The notes: a model not told the origin generated them from the letters alone. Positions 26,931 to 35,609 are shown, numbered from the stretch's first letter. The stretch: 64,000 nt of DNA from JBNAVY01 sp049700195 (GCA_049700195.1 JBNAVY010000001.1:48414-112413); one strand, 5' to 3'. Program-made: numbers and translations.

Positions 26931-27910
26931 AACAAGAAGCAATGTTTTATACAAGTCTAGAAAATAATATTGTAAAATGCACTTTATGTCCCCATAACTG
27001 TATACTTAAAAATGATAATTCTGGAATATGTGGTGTAAGAATAAACAAAAAAGGTAAATTATATACTGAAAATTATGGAATTATTACATCTGAAGCAATT
27101 GACCCAATTGAAAAAAAGCCTCTTTATCACTTTTATCCAGGAAGTTATATATTTTCTGTAGGAAGTTATGGTTGCAATTTGAAGTGCAAGTTTTGTCAAA
27201 ACTGGGAAATAGCACATCAAAAATGGGAAGGAGATTACATTTCTCCTGAAGAATTAATTGATATAGCAAAAAGATTAAGAGATAATATAGGAATTGCTTT
27301 TACTTATAATGAGCCGTTAATATGGTATGAATATGTACATGATGGATTAATCGAGGCTAAAAAAGAGGGATTAAAAACTGTACTTGTGACAAATGGATAT
27401 ATAAATTTAGAACCTTTAAAAAAAATACTTCCTTATGTAGATGCAATGAATATAGATGTAAAAGCTTTTACGGAAAGTTTTTATAAAAAAATTGTTGGAG
27501 GGAGATTAGAACCTGTCTTAAAGACTGTCGAAGAAGCATCGAAATATTGTCATGTAGAGGTTACTAATTTAGTTGTTACAGATTTAAATGATAAAGAAGA
27601 AGAGATTGAAAACTTAGTAAAATGGCTTTCTCAAATTGATAAAAATATACCATTACATTTTTCGAGGTATTTTCCAAATTATAAAATGGACAACCCAATT
27701 ACCCCTGTATCCAGATTGACAAATGCTAGAGAAATAGCTAAGAAATATTTAAATTATGTATACATAGGTAATGTATTTAATTTAGACAATAATACTTATT
27801 GTCCATATTGTGGAAATTTATTAATTGAAAGAGGAGCAAGTGTTAATATTTTAGGACTAGAAAAAAATGTATGTAAAAATTGCAAAAATGTTGTTAATAT
27901 TATTAATTAG
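26927..27910 (+). CDS. AmmeMemoRadiSam system radical SAM enzyme
   Basis: A 327-residue radical SAM protein of the pyruvate-formate-lyase-activase-like group. The 4Fe-4S/SAM motif is Cys83, Cys87 and Cys90 (CNLKCKFC). Additional cysteines sit at the N-terminus (CTLCPHNC, CGVR) and as a zinc-ribbon-like pair at the C-terminus (CPYCGN, CKNC). It starts with ATG overlapping the stop of the fused A/B protein, so the two are made together. The substrate is unknown; a modification chemistry involving the Memo and AMMECR1 domains is the usual guess. Confidence 0.9.
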   Translation: MKQEAMFYTSLENNIVKCTLCPHNCILKNDNSGICGVRINKKGKLYTENYGIITSEAIDPIEKKPLYHFYPGSYIFSVGSYGCNLKCKFCQNWEIAHQKWEGDYISPEELIDIAKRLRDNIGIAFTYNEPLIWYEYVHDGLIEAKKEGLKTVLVTNGYINLEPLKKILPYVDAMNIDVKAFTESFYKKIVGGRLEPVLKTVEEASKYCHVEVTNLVVTDLNDKEEEIENLVKWLSQIDKNIPLHFSRYFPNYKMDNPITPVSRLTNAREIAKKYLNYVYIGNVFNLDNNTYCPYCGNLLIERGASVNILGLEKNVCKNCKNVVNIIN

Positions 27911-28019
27911 AAAAATTGGTATATAATATGAAGTTTACTCTTTGTGACACTAAGCTACCTTATGGCATATATTATAATTAGATTTCTTAATAACTAATAG
28001 GTCATAAGGAGGAAATTAA

Positions 28020-28247
28020 ATGGATGAAATGAAAAAAGAATTTATAAAAGCATCTGAAATATTGAAAAGCATAGCTGAGATATCTTTTAAAGAATTTGAA
28101 AAAGATCCAACAAAAAAAAATGATATAGTGGCATTGTGGCAGCAGACTATTAGCGAATTTTTTCAATATACTTCAACTGCCAGTGAAAAGTATAACGGCA
28201 AAGAACTTTATAAAGCAATAACAAGGTCAATGATATTTGGCAAATAA
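28020..28247 (+). CDS. Small conserved hypothetical protein (75 aa)
   Basis: A helical, charged 75-residue protein (DEMKKEFIKASEILKSIAEISFKEFEKDP...) with no signal peptide, membrane segment or cysteine. A strong ribosome site (AAGGAGG, then 7 bases) and a clean terminator 17 bases after the stop support it as a real monocistronic gene. It has a helical-bundle look; I do not recognise the family. It stands between the radical SAM gene and the LacI regulator, with 109 bases of upstream AT-rich sequence. Confidence 0.7.
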   Translation: MDEMKKEFIKASEILKSIAEISFKEFEKDPTKKNDIVALWQQTISEFFQYTSTASEKYNGKELYKAITRSMIFGK

Positions 28248-28264
28248 ATAGTATAATTTTTATT

Positions 28265-28291
28265 GCTCAACAGTTTTTGTTGAGCTTTTTT
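28265..28291 (+). terminator. Rho-independent terminator
   Basis: GCTCAAC pairs with GTTGAGC across a 7-base loop, followed directly by six T. It ends the 75-aa gene and insulates the downstream LacI-regulator promoter, whose -35 begins 16 bases later. Confidence 0.88.
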
Positions 28292-28306
28292 AATACAATA
28301 TTTATG

Positions 28307-28334
28307 TTGATTTTTTATTTATGAATGGTATAAT
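28307..28334 (+). promoter_or_regulatory. Sigma-A promoter of the LacI/oxidoreductase operon
   Basis: TTGATT (28,307-28,312) and TATAAT (28,329-28,334) are spaced by 16 bases. The inverted repeat TGTAATCCGTTACA begins 6 bases after the -10 box, so the promoter is placed for repression by the regulator it transcribes. Confidence 0.7.
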
Positions 28335-28339
28335 AAATG

Positions 28340-28409
28340 TGTAATCCGTTACAAATTTATTATGTAGAAATTAAAGAAATTCTGTTACAAATTGTTGTAA
28401 TCAGTTACA
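28340..28409. promoter_or_regulatory. Paired operators TGTAATCMGTTACA
   Basis: Two 14-bp sites, TGTAATCCGTTACA (28,340-28,353) and TGTAATCAGTTACA (28,396-28,409), share TGTAA/TTACA arms. They lie at the start point and in the leader of the LacI-family gene, 56 bp apart. The duplication of an imperfect palindrome in front of a LacI gene strongly suggests autoregulation. The sequence is distinct from the GAAACGTTTC sites at 11.4-11.6 kb, so two different LacI proteins are at work. Confidence 0.7.
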
Positions 28410-28423
28410 TAAAGGAGGATGTT

Positions 28424-29416
28424 ATGGCAACAATTAGAGATGTTGCATTAAAAGCTGGAGTATCTGTGGCAACAGTTTCACGAGTAATAAATAATAGCCC
28501 TTCAGTTTCAAAACATGCACGAGAAAATGTATTAAATGCAATTAAAGAACTTAACTATTATCCTAATTTACTTGGTAGAAATTTAAGACGTTCAAAGACT
28601 AGCATGATACTTGCTCTTATGCCAAATGTATCAAATCCGTTTTACGCAAGAATTGTCAAAGGTATCGAAGATATAGGACATAAAAATGGTTATAGTGTAA
28701 TGATTTGCAATACAGAATCTGATATAAACAGAGAAAAAATTTATCTTGAACTTTTAAAAAACAGATTAGCTGATGGAGTTATTTTTATGGCCCCTGTAAT
28801 GAATAAGGATGAATTAACGGCAATAGGGGAAAGTTATCCAGTAGTTGAATGCTGCGAATATATAGAAGGAGCAGGCGTTTCATATGTTTCAATAGACAAT
28901 TTTGCGGCAGCATACAAAGCTGTTAAACATTTAATAACATTAGGTCATAAAAGGATAGGTATGATTAGTGCTGATAATAATTTTGTTTCTACTATTCAAA
29001 GAGAAGCTGGATATAAAAAAGCAATTGAAGATGCAGGTAATGTATTTGATGAAGGACTTATCAAAAAGGGTGATTATAGTTTTAAAAGTGGTTTAAGAAT
29101 TTCTAAGCAGTTTTTATCTTTGGCAGATAGACCAACAGCTATTTTTGCAATATCTGATATTATGGCAATAGGGGCTATAAGGGCTATAAAGGAAGAGGGG
29201 CTAAAAGTTCCTGAAGATTTTGCAGTAGTTGGATTTGATGATATAAGTTTTGCTTCTATGTATGATCCAATGCTTACAACCATTTCTCAGCCCAAATATG
29301 ATTTAGGTTGTTATGCAATGGAGCTTTTACTGAAACAAATAAAAGATGGTTTAAAAGAACGTGAGAATATTATTTTAGAACATGAATTAATAATTAGAGA
29401 ATCTACTGTGAAGTAA
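28424..29416 (+). CDS. LacI-family transcriptional regulator
   Basis: A 330-residue repressor. The N-terminal helix-turn-helix (TIRDVALKAGVSVATVSRVIN) and hinge helix are followed by a periplasmic-binding-protein-like sensor domain (about 60-330). ATG 28,424 follows AAAGGAGG; an earlier in-frame GTG at 28,337 would translate through the operators and is not real. It heads an operon with two dehydrogenases and two sugar isomerase-like genes, whose substrate is probably its ligand. The twin TGTAA/TTACA sites in front are its likely targets. Confidence 0.9.
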   Translation: MATIRDVALKAGVSVATVSRVINNSPSVSKHARENVLNAIKELNYYPNLLGRNLRRSKTSMILALMPNVSNPFYARIVKGIEDIGHKNGYSVMICNTESDINREKIYLELLKNRLADGVIFMAPVMNKDELTAIGESYPVVECCEYIEGAGVSYVSIDNFAAAYKAVKHLITLGHKRIGMISADNNFVSTIQREAGYKKAIEDAGNVFDEGLIKKGDYSFKSGLRISKQFLSLADRPTAIFAISDIMAIGAIRAIKEEGLKVPEDFAVVGFDDISFASMYDPMLTTISQPKYDLGCYAMELLLKQIKDGLKERENIILEHELIIRESTVK

Positions 29417-29463
29417 AATTTAGCCTATATGGCAAATTAAAATATATATGGGGAGGAATTAAA

Positions 29464-30549
29464 ATGGAAAAAAGTCTAAGAGTTGGGATTATTGGCTGTG
29501 GAGGGATTGCATTTGCAAAGCATATGCCTTCTTTAGCAAAAATTAAAAATGTTGAAATGGTTGCTTTTTGCGATATAGTAGAGGAAAGAGCTGAAAAAGC
29601 AAAAAAAGAATTTGGAAATGAAGGAGCAAAAGTATATAAAGATTATAAAAAATTATTAGAAGACAAAACAATAGATATTGTTCACGTGTGTACACCTAAT
29701 AAATCCCATGCTGATATAACTGTTGATGCTCTTTATGCGGGAAAACATGTAATGTGTGAGAAACCTATGGCTAAGACAGCAGCAGATGCAAAAAGGATGG
29801 TTGAGGCTGCAAAAAAATCAGGAAAAAAATTAACTATAGGTTATCAGAATCGCTTTAGAGCAGATTCACAATACTTACATAAACTTACACAAGAAGGTGA
29901 GCTAGGAGAAATATATTTTGCGAAAGCTCACGCAATCAGAAGAAGAGCTGTTCCAACATGGGGAGTATTTTTAAATGAAGAAGAACAGGGTGGAGGTCCG
30001 CTTATAGATATTGGTACCCATGCACTTGATTTAACATTATGGATGATGAATAACTATAAACCTAAAGTTGTAATGGGTACTTCTTATCACAAGCTAGCAG
30101 AAAAAGAAAATGCAGCAAATGCTTGGGGATCATGGGATCCTAAAAAGTTTACAGTAGAAGATTCTGCATTTGGATTCATTACAATGGAAAATGGAGCAAC
30201 TATTATTTTAGAGTCTAGTTGGGCTTTAAATACTTTAGAGGTTGGCGAAGCTATGACTACTTTGTGTGGGACAGAAGGCGGTGCCGATATGAAAGATGGA
30301 CTTCGCATAAATGGAGAAAAATTTGGAAAACTTTATACAACTAAAGTTTCTACTGATGTGGGTGGTGTAGATTTTTATGAAGGCAAATCAGATGATCCAG
30401 CATTTTTAGAAGCAAAAGCTTGGATTGATTCAATTATAAATGACACAGAACCTGTGGTAAAACCTGAAGAAGCTTTTGTTGTTACTGAAATTTTAGAAGC
30501 TATATACAAATCTGCAAAAACAGGAGAACCAGTTTATTTTAACAAATAA
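29464..30549 (+). CDS. Gfo/Idh/MocA-family dehydrogenase 1
   Basis: A 361-residue NAD(P)-dependent sugar dehydrogenase. It has an N-terminal Rossmann fold (VGIIGCGGIAFAKHMP), the EKP motif at residues 99-101 (catalytic Lys in the family) and a C-terminal domain with GGGPLIDIGTHALDL (His186, a likely catalytic or substrate-binding residue). These enzymes oxidise hydroxyls of sugars, inositols and glycosides, often at C3. It starts after GGGGAGG, 47 bases after the LacI gene. Its neighbour is a paralogue, and two TIM-barrel isomerases follow. The substrate is unknown. Confidence 0.87.
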   Translation: MEKSLRVGIIGCGGIAFAKHMPSLAKIKNVEMVAFCDIVEERAEKAKKEFGNEGAKVYKDYKKLLEDKTIDIVHVCTPNKSHADITVDALYAGKHVMCEKPMAKTAADAKRMVEAAKKSGKKLTIGYQNRFRADSQYLHKLTQEGELGEIYFAKAHAIRRRAVPTWGVFLNEEEQGGGPLIDIGTHALDLTLWMMNNYKPKVVMGTSYHKLAEKENAANAWGSWDPKKFTVEDSAFGFITMENGATIILESSWALNTLEVGEAMTTLCGTEGGADMKDGLRINGEKFGKLYTTKVSTDVGGVDFYEGKSDDPAFLEAKAWIDSIINDTEPVVKPEEAFVVTEILEAIYKSAKTGEPVYFNK

Positions 30550-30563
30550 ATGGAGGATTATAT

Positions 30564-31616
30564 ATGTCAAAACTTAGATATGCATGTGTTGGTGCAGGGT
30601 CGGTTGCTGATTACAAACACTTAAATGGTTATTCAAAACTAAAGGATGATGTAGAAATTATTGCTGTATGCGATCCTGATATAAAGGCGGCAGAACTATT
30701 AGCAGAAAAATATAATATACAAAATATTTATAAAGACTATAATGAATTGTTTGAAAAAGAAGAATTAGATTTAGTAAGCGTATGTACACCTAATTACCTT
30801 CATGCACCTATTTCAATAAGGGCAATGGGGAAAAGAATAAATGTTCATTGTGAAAAGCCTATGACTATAAATAGTAAAGAGGCCTTAGAAATAGTTAAAA
30901 TTAAAAATGAACAGAATGTAAAATTTATGGTGGGATTAAATAACAGATTTACTAATGAGGCATATTTTGTAAAGCAATATATAGATGAAGGACATATGGG
31001 TAATATATATCATATAAAAACAGGCTGGCGGAGAAGAAGAGGAATTCCTGGTAAAGGTGGTTGGTTTACAAATAAAAGGCTTTCAGGCGGCGGACCACTT
31101 ATTGATTTAGGTGTACATTTTTTAGACTTAGTATTGTATTTTATTAATTACCCTGATGCCTTTTCGGTTTCAGCTTCAACTTATTCAAAGTTTAGCAATA
31201 ATAAAAGTTTAAATAGCTGGAGCTATTCTAAAAGCATAGATGGTATTTATGATGTTGAAGATATAGCTGTTGGTTTTATCAGACTAAATAATAACATATC
31301 TATAGATTTTGAATTTAGCTGGGCTTCAAATATTGAAGAAGACTATAATTACTATGAGATTTTAGGGGATAAAGGTGGCATATGGTATAAAAACGGTCAA
31401 CTTAAAATTTTTTCTGAAGTTGTTGATACATTAATAGATATAATTCCAAATACAAATTATCCAAAATCACCTTTAAATGAGTTTGAACATTTTATTAAAT
31501 GCATAAAATATGATAAACAACCTATATCAACAGCCGAACAAGGATTTAAACTTATGAAACTGATAGACAGTATTTATGAATCTGCTGAAAAAACAAAAGA
31601 AATAATATTATTTTAG
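30564..31616 (+). CDS. Gfo/Idh/MocA-family dehydrogenase 2
   Basis: A 350-residue paralogue with Rossmann motif VGAGSVADYKHL, EKP at residues 97-99 and GGGPLIDLGVHFLDL. A pair of different Gfo/Idh/MocA enzymes in one operon often means that one oxidises the sugar and the other acts on a later ketosugar or reduces the product (family knowledge). The ribosome site is GGAGG, and spacing to the preceding gene is 14 bases. Cytoplasmic. Confidence 0.86.
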   Translation: MSKLRYACVGAGSVADYKHLNGYSKLKDDVEIIAVCDPDIKAAELLAEKYNIQNIYKDYNELFEKEELDLVSVCTPNYLHAPISIRAMGKRINVHCEKPMTINSKEALEIVKIKNEQNVKFMVGLNNRFTNEAYFVKQYIDEGHMGNIYHIKTGWRRRRGIPGKGGWFTNKRLSGGGPLIDLGVHFLDLVLYFINYPDAFSVSASTYSKFSNNKSLNSWSYSKSIDGIYDVEDIAVGFIRLNNNISIDFEFSWASNIEEDYNYYEILGDKGGIWYKNGQLKIFSEVVDTLIDIIPNTNYPKSPLNEFEHFIKCIKYDKQPISTAEQGFKLMKLIDSIYESAEKTKEIILF

Positions 31617-31628
31617 GAGAGAAATAAA

Positions 31629-32378
31629 ATGAATTTACAAATAGCTGTTCAACTTTATACCTTAAGAGAAGAGATGGAAAAAGATTTTATCGGTACTTTA
31701 GAAAAAGTAGCTGAGGTTGGATACAGTGGGGTAGAATTTGCCGGATATGGGGGTTTAAAAGCAGCAGAAATGAGGAAAACGTTAGATAGATTAGGTTTAG
31801 AAGCTGCTGCTAGTCATGTTAGCATTGAAAATTTAAAGAATGATCTTGATGAGGTAATAAAATATAATCGCGAAATAGGAAATAAATATATTGTGTGCCC
31901 ATGGAATCAATATACAAGTAAAAATGACTATTTACTAACTGCAGATTTTTTTAATGAAGTAGGTAAAAAGTGTAGTGATGAGGGACTTGTTTTCTGTTAT
32001 CATAATCATGCACACGAATTTGAAAAATATGACGGGAAATACGGTCTTGATATAATTTATGATAATACAAATAAAAATTATGTAATGGCTGAAATTGATG
32101 TTTACTGGGTGAAATATGCTGGTATTGAACCAAGTGAGTATTTAAAAAAATTCATTAAGAGGTTACCATTAATTCACTTAAAAGATATGGAAAAAGAAGA
32201 CAAATCATTTACTGAAATAGGAAATGGCATAATTGATTTTGGTGAAATCATAAAAATCGCAAAAATGAATGGGACTGAATGGTTTATTGTTGAGCAGGAC
32301 CTATGTAAAAGGTCACCTTTAGAAAGTATTAAAATCAGCTTTGATAATTTAAAAAAAATTATGAAGGAGGAATATTAA
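31629..32378 (+). CDS. TIM-barrel sugar isomerase/epimerase 1
   Basis: A 249-residue protein of the xylose-isomerase-like / AP-endonuclease-2 fold. It shows YTLREEM, GVEFAGYGG, FCYHNHAHEFE, AEIDVYWVKYAG and LIHLKDM, with the Glu/Asp/His set that binds a divalent metal in IolE-, IolI- and epimerase-type enzymes. It could epimerise, dehydrate or cleave a 3-keto sugar produced by the dehydrogenases next to it. Shorter than the following paralogue. Start after GGAGAG. Confidence 0.84.
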   Translation: MNLQIAVQLYTLREEMEKDFIGTLEKVAEVGYSGVEFAGYGGLKAAEMRKTLDRLGLEAAASHVSIENLKNDLDEVIKYNREIGNKYIVCPWNQYTSKNDYLLTADFFNEVGKKCSDEGLVFCYHNHAHEFEKYDGKYGLDIIYDNTNKNYVMAEIDVYWVKYAGIEPSEYLKKFIKRLPLIHLKDMEKEDKSFTEIGNGIIDFGEIIKIAKMNGTEWFIVEQDLCKRSPLESIKISFDNLKKIMKEEY

Positions 32379-32379
32379 A

Positions 32380-33309
32380 ATGTATTTAGGATTTTTAACG
32401 GTTTCTTTGGGCAATATGCCTTTAAAAGAAAAAACAAAATGGGCTAGTGAAAATGGGTTTAAATCTCTGGAAGTTGCCTGTTGGCCTAAAGATAACACAA
32501 GGGATTACTCTTCATGTGATATTGACGTAGAAAATCTCACACCTGAAGAGGCAGAGGAAATAAAAAAATATTTTAAAGAGTACGGGCTCACAATTTCATC
32601 TTTAGCATATTATGACAATAACCTGGATAAAGACCCTGAAAAGAGAAAGTTTATAAACAATCACTTAAAAAAATGTATTGATGCAGCAAAAATGCTAGGT
32701 ACAGACATGGTAGGAACTTTTGTAGGCAGAAATATAGATAAAAGTATTGAAGAAAATTTTGATGAATTTGAGAAAGTTTTTACTGATATAGTAAGTTATG
32801 CAGAAGAAAGAGGAATTAAAATAGTAATAGAAAATTGTCCCATGGAAGGTTGGCAGGTTACAGGACTTCCGGGTACTATTTCATTTACACCTGAGCTATG
32901 GAAAGAGATGTTTAAAAGAATACCATCTAAAAACTTTGGTTTAAATCTTGATCCTTCCCATCTTGTATGGCAGTTTATTGATTACATTGATGTTATACCT
33001 GAATTTAAAGACAGAATATTTCATGTTCATGCTAAAGATACTCAGGTTTTTAAAGATAAGTTTAAAAAGTATGGTGTATTTAATAAGCAATTAAAGAATA
33101 ATAATCATGATGATAGTGGTTATTGGAAATATAGAATGCCTGGATTAGGCGATGTTGATTGGGAAAATTTTCTAAAAGTACTAAGAGAAAACGGATATGA
33201 TAGTGTTGTAAGTATAGAGCATGAGGACCCACTATATGAAGGAAGCGAAGAAAAAGTAAAAGAAGGCTTACTTTTAGGACTAAAGCATTTAAGTCAGTTT
33301 GTAAAGTAA
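32380..33309 (+). CDS. TIM-barrel sugar isomerase/epimerase 2
   Basis: A 309-residue member of the same superfamily, starting 1 base after the previous stop with GGAGGAAT ribosome site. Metal-ligand-like motifs include IVIENCPMEGW, NLDPSHLVWQ, HVHAKDT and VSIEHEDP. Longer insertions than its neighbour suggest a distinct substrate or step. It is the last gene of the operon; a terminator follows. Related proteins work with Gfo/Idh/MocA dehydrogenases in inositol or oxidative glycoside metabolism. The exact reaction is unknown. Confidence 0.85.
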   Translation: MYLGFLTVSLGNMPLKEKTKWASENGFKSLEVACWPKDNTRDYSSCDIDVENLTPEEAEEIKKYFKEYGLTISSLAYYDNNLDKDPEKRKFINNHLKKCIDAAKMLGTDMVGTFVGRNIDKSIEENFDEFEKVFTDIVSYAEERGIKIVIENCPMEGWQVTGLPGTISFTPELWKEMFKRIPSKNFGLNLDPSHLVWQFIDYIDVIPEFKDRIFHVHAKDTQVFKDKFKKYGVFNKQLKNNNHDDSGYWKYRMPGLGDVDWENFLKVLRENGYDSVVSIEHEDPLYEGSEEKVKEGLLLGLKHLSQFVK

Positions 33310-33348
33310 AACAAAAGAGCTCAGCCATCTGGTTGAGTTCTTTTGTTT
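33309..33348. terminator. Strong terminator
   Basis: A long stem (AAACAAAAGAGCTCA against TGAGTTCTTTTGTTT, one G.T pair) around the loop GCCATCTGGT ends the LacI/dehydrogenase operon. Its A/T-rich flanks would allow termination in both directions, although the next gene is also on the + strand. A TATAAT at 33,365 just downstream may serve the transporter gene. Confidence 0.85.
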
Positions 33349-33400
33349 AAGTGAAAAAATATGGTATAATTATCTTGTATGGAAATTCGGGGTGGACTTA

Positions 33401-34321
33401 ATGGCAATAATAAAAATGGCAGAGGTTTTATCAGAAATTTTTATTGTAATGGCTGTTGGCTATTATATAGCATTTATAAAGCTGGTCAAAGAAGAAAATT
33501 TAAAAATGCTTGCAGATTTAGTTATTTTAATTTCTACTCCATTGCTTATATTTTACAGTATGTATTCAACATATAAACCTGATTTACTTAAGGTTTCGTA
33601 TATACTCCCATTTGTTAGTTCAGCTACTTTAATTTTAACTTTGATTGTATCAATTTTAATTTTTAAAGTATTTAAAGTGCCATTTGAAAAGAAAAATGTA
33701 TTTTATGCTCTGTCATCTTTTAGTAATACAATATTTTTAGGTTTGCCAATTAACCTTGCTCTATTTGGTGATATTAGTATACCTTATGTAATTTTATATG
33801 ATTTTGGTCATACGGCTTTATTTTGGACTTTAGGGATTTGGATTTTGTCAGAAGAAAAGAAACTAGATATTTTGGCTTTTAAAAAGATCTTAAATCCATC
33901 ATTTATTGCACTTATTTTGAGTTTCCTTATTGCTGTTTCACGTATAAAGGTACCAGAGATTTTTTTAAAAAGTGCACAAATGATTGGTAGTATAACCGTT
34001 CCTCTTGCTATGCTTTTTATAGGTATGAATATGTATTTAATAAAAAAAGGTGAAATTGAAACTTCTGTTTATGTTTCTGCAGTTATAAAACTTATAATAT
34101 CTCCATTAATTGCTTTTATGCTTGTATATTTTTTAAATTTGCCTATTGATGCCAAAAAAATAGCTGTTTTAGAAGCAGCAATGCCAACCATGATGAGTGT
34201 TGCAATTGTAGCAAAACAATTAAATGTAAAAAATAGCTTTGCATCATTTGGTGTAGTAATTATGAATATGTTATCTTTTTTAACCATACCAATGTTTTTA
34301 GTATTAATTAGTGTTTTTTAA
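33401..34321 (+). CDS. AEC-family transporter
   Basis: A 306-residue membrane protein with about ten hydrophobic helices and the auxin-efflux-carrier (AEC) family pattern (ISTPLLIFYSMY, SFSNTIFLGLPI, GSITVPLAMLFIGMNM, EAAMPTMMSVAIVAKQ). Bacterial members export or import small carboxylates such as malate. ATG 33,401 follows GGGGTGG; an in-frame GTG at 33,392 lies within that site. A TATAAT at 33,365-33,370 is a likely -10. The adjacent hydroxyacid dehydrogenase could share a carboxylate substrate, but nothing else ties them. Confidence 0.82.
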   Translation: MAIIKMAEVLSEIFIVMAVGYYIAFIKLVKEENLKMLADLVILISTPLLIFYSMYSTYKPDLLKVSYILPFVSSATLILTLIVSILIFKVFKVPFEKKNVFYALSSFSNTIFLGLPINLALFGDISIPYVILYDFGHTALFWTLGIWILSEEKKLDILAFKKILNPSFIALILSFLIAVSRIKVPEIFLKSAQMIGSITVPLAMLFIGMNMYLIKKGEIETSVYVSAVIKLIISPLIAFMLVYFLNLPIDAKKIAVLEAAMPTMMSVAIVAKQLNVKNSFASFGVVIMNMLSFLTIPMFLVLISVF

Positions 34322-34406
34322 ATGTATTTCAAAAATATAGGTTTTATTTTTAATTTATGATGTTTTAATATTAGTAAATAAATAATAAAAATTAGGAGGT
34401 ATTGCC

Positions 34407-35378
34407 ATGCTTAAAGTATTTATTACAAGACTTATTCCTGAGGAAGGAATAGATCTTTTAAAAAAACACTGTGATGTAGAAATAAATCCAGAGGACAGAA
34501 TGCTAAATAAAGAAGAACTTTTTAAAAAAATTAAAGACAAAGATGTTGTAATTACCCAACTAAATGATAAAGTTGATAAGGAATTTTTTGATGCTGCAAA
34601 AAATGTGAAAATTGTTGCAAATTATGCTGTAGGATTTGACAATATAGATTTAGAAGAAGCTACAAAAAGAGGAGTTTACATAACAAACACTCCGGATGTG
34701 TTGACAAACGCTACTGCGGAACTTGCTTGGGCTCTTCTTTTTGCGACCGCAAGAAGAGTAGTAGAATCTGACAAATTTATGAGGGCAGGTAATTTTAAAG
34801 GATGGGAGCCATTGCTTTTCTTAGGAAAGGGCATAACAGGGAAAACACTTGGAATAATTGGGGCTGGGCGCATAGGACAAGCTTTTGGGAAAATGGCAAA
34901 AGGCTTTGAAATGAAGATTTTATATAATGCACGAAATCCTAAGAAAGAGTTTGAAGAAGAGACGGGAGCTCAATATGTAGACTTAGATACTCTTTTTAAA
35001 GAGTCTGATTTTATCTCCATACATGTGCCTTTAACCCATGAGACAAGGCATTTAATTGGGGAAAGAGAACTAAAACTAATGAAAAATTCTGCAATATTGA
35101 TAAATACAGGCAGAGGCCCTGTGGTGGATGAGAAAGCGTTGGTCAAGGCTTTAAAAGAAAGATGGATTTACGCTGCAGGCTTAGACGTATATGAAAGAGA
35201 GCCAGAATTTGAAAAAGAGCTGGTCGAACTTGACAATGTCGTAATGCTTCCCCACATAGGAAGTGCAACAGAAGAAGCACGAAGAGACATGTCAATACTT
35301 GTTGCTCAAAACATAATTGATGTAATAGAAAAAAGAGTGCCTCGCACTTTAGTAAATAAAGATATATTGAATAAATAA
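34407..35378 (+). CDS. D-2-hydroxyacid dehydrogenase (glyoxylate/hydroxypyruvate reductase-like)
   Basis: A 323-residue NAD(P)H enzyme with Rossmann motif GIIGAGRIGQAFG and the catalytic triad Arg (NTGRGPVV), Glu (DVYEREP) and His (LPHIGSAT). NYAVGFDNID and the overall pattern fit glyoxylate / hydroxypyruvate / 2-ketogluconate reductases (GyaR/GhrB type). The start follows AGGAGG. It is monocistronic with its own terminator. Less AT-rich codon use than upstream genes marks the transition to ordinary host sequence. Confidence 0.87.
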   Translation: MLKVFITRLIPEEGIDLLKKHCDVEINPEDRMLNKEELFKKIKDKDVVITQLNDKVDKEFFDAAKNVKIVANYAVGFDNIDLEEATKRGVYITNTPDVLTNATAELAWALLFATARRVVESDKFMRAGNFKGWEPLLFLGKGITGKTLGIIGAGRIGQAFGKMAKGFEMKILYNARNPKKEFEEETGAQYVDLDTLFKESDFISIHVPLTHETRHLIGERELKLMKNSAILINTGRGPVVDEKALVKALKERWIYAAGLDVYEREPEFEKELVELDNVVMLPHIGSATEEARRDMSILVAQNIIDVIEKRVPRTLVNKDILNK

Positions 35379-35384
35379 TATTTT

Positions 35385-35413
35385 AAAGGAATCTTGTTAT
35401 AGGTTCCTTTTTT
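35385..35413 (+). terminator. Rho-independent terminator
   Basis: AAAGGAATC and GGTTCCTTT pair (one T.G) around an 8-base loop and run into a T tail. It closes the hydroxyacid dehydrogenase gene. Confidence 0.8.
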
Positions 35414-35455
35414 AATTCCATAGATTCTATAAAAGCAAGAAAAAATTTAAAACCA

Positions 35456-35513
35456 AGAAGGATTTTTTGGATTTGTGTAGAATTAATATAATAAAAGCAA
35501 TAAAATCCACAAA
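35456..35513 (+). promoter_or_regulatory. Conserved leader element, copy A (DeoR/uxaE operon)
   Basis: AAGAAGGATTTTTTGGATTT is followed by TGTAGAAT (35,476-35,483) and TATAAT (35,487-35,492), and then by AATCCACAAA (35,504-35,513). The block from about 35,445 is nearly identical to copy B at 41.86 kb, including the distance of 28 bases from TGTAGAAT to AATCCACAAA. TTTGTGG at 35,563-35,569, inside a possible promoter (TTGACA at 35,550), is the reverse of CCACAAA. It is plausibly the control region for the DeoR regulator encoded 100 bases downstream. Confidence 0.55.
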
Positions 35514-35609
35514 CAAAACGTGCATTTTAAATTATAACATGTATAGTTATTGACACATTTAATTTGTGGTAAAAATAATAATGACTAATAAATGTAGGAG
35601 TGAATGCAA

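Noticed and set aside
33379..33576. 65-residue frame overlapping the start of the AEC transporter
   Set aside because: It overlaps the transporter in another frame, lacks a ribosome site, and its composition looks like a shadow of the membrane-protein coding sequence.
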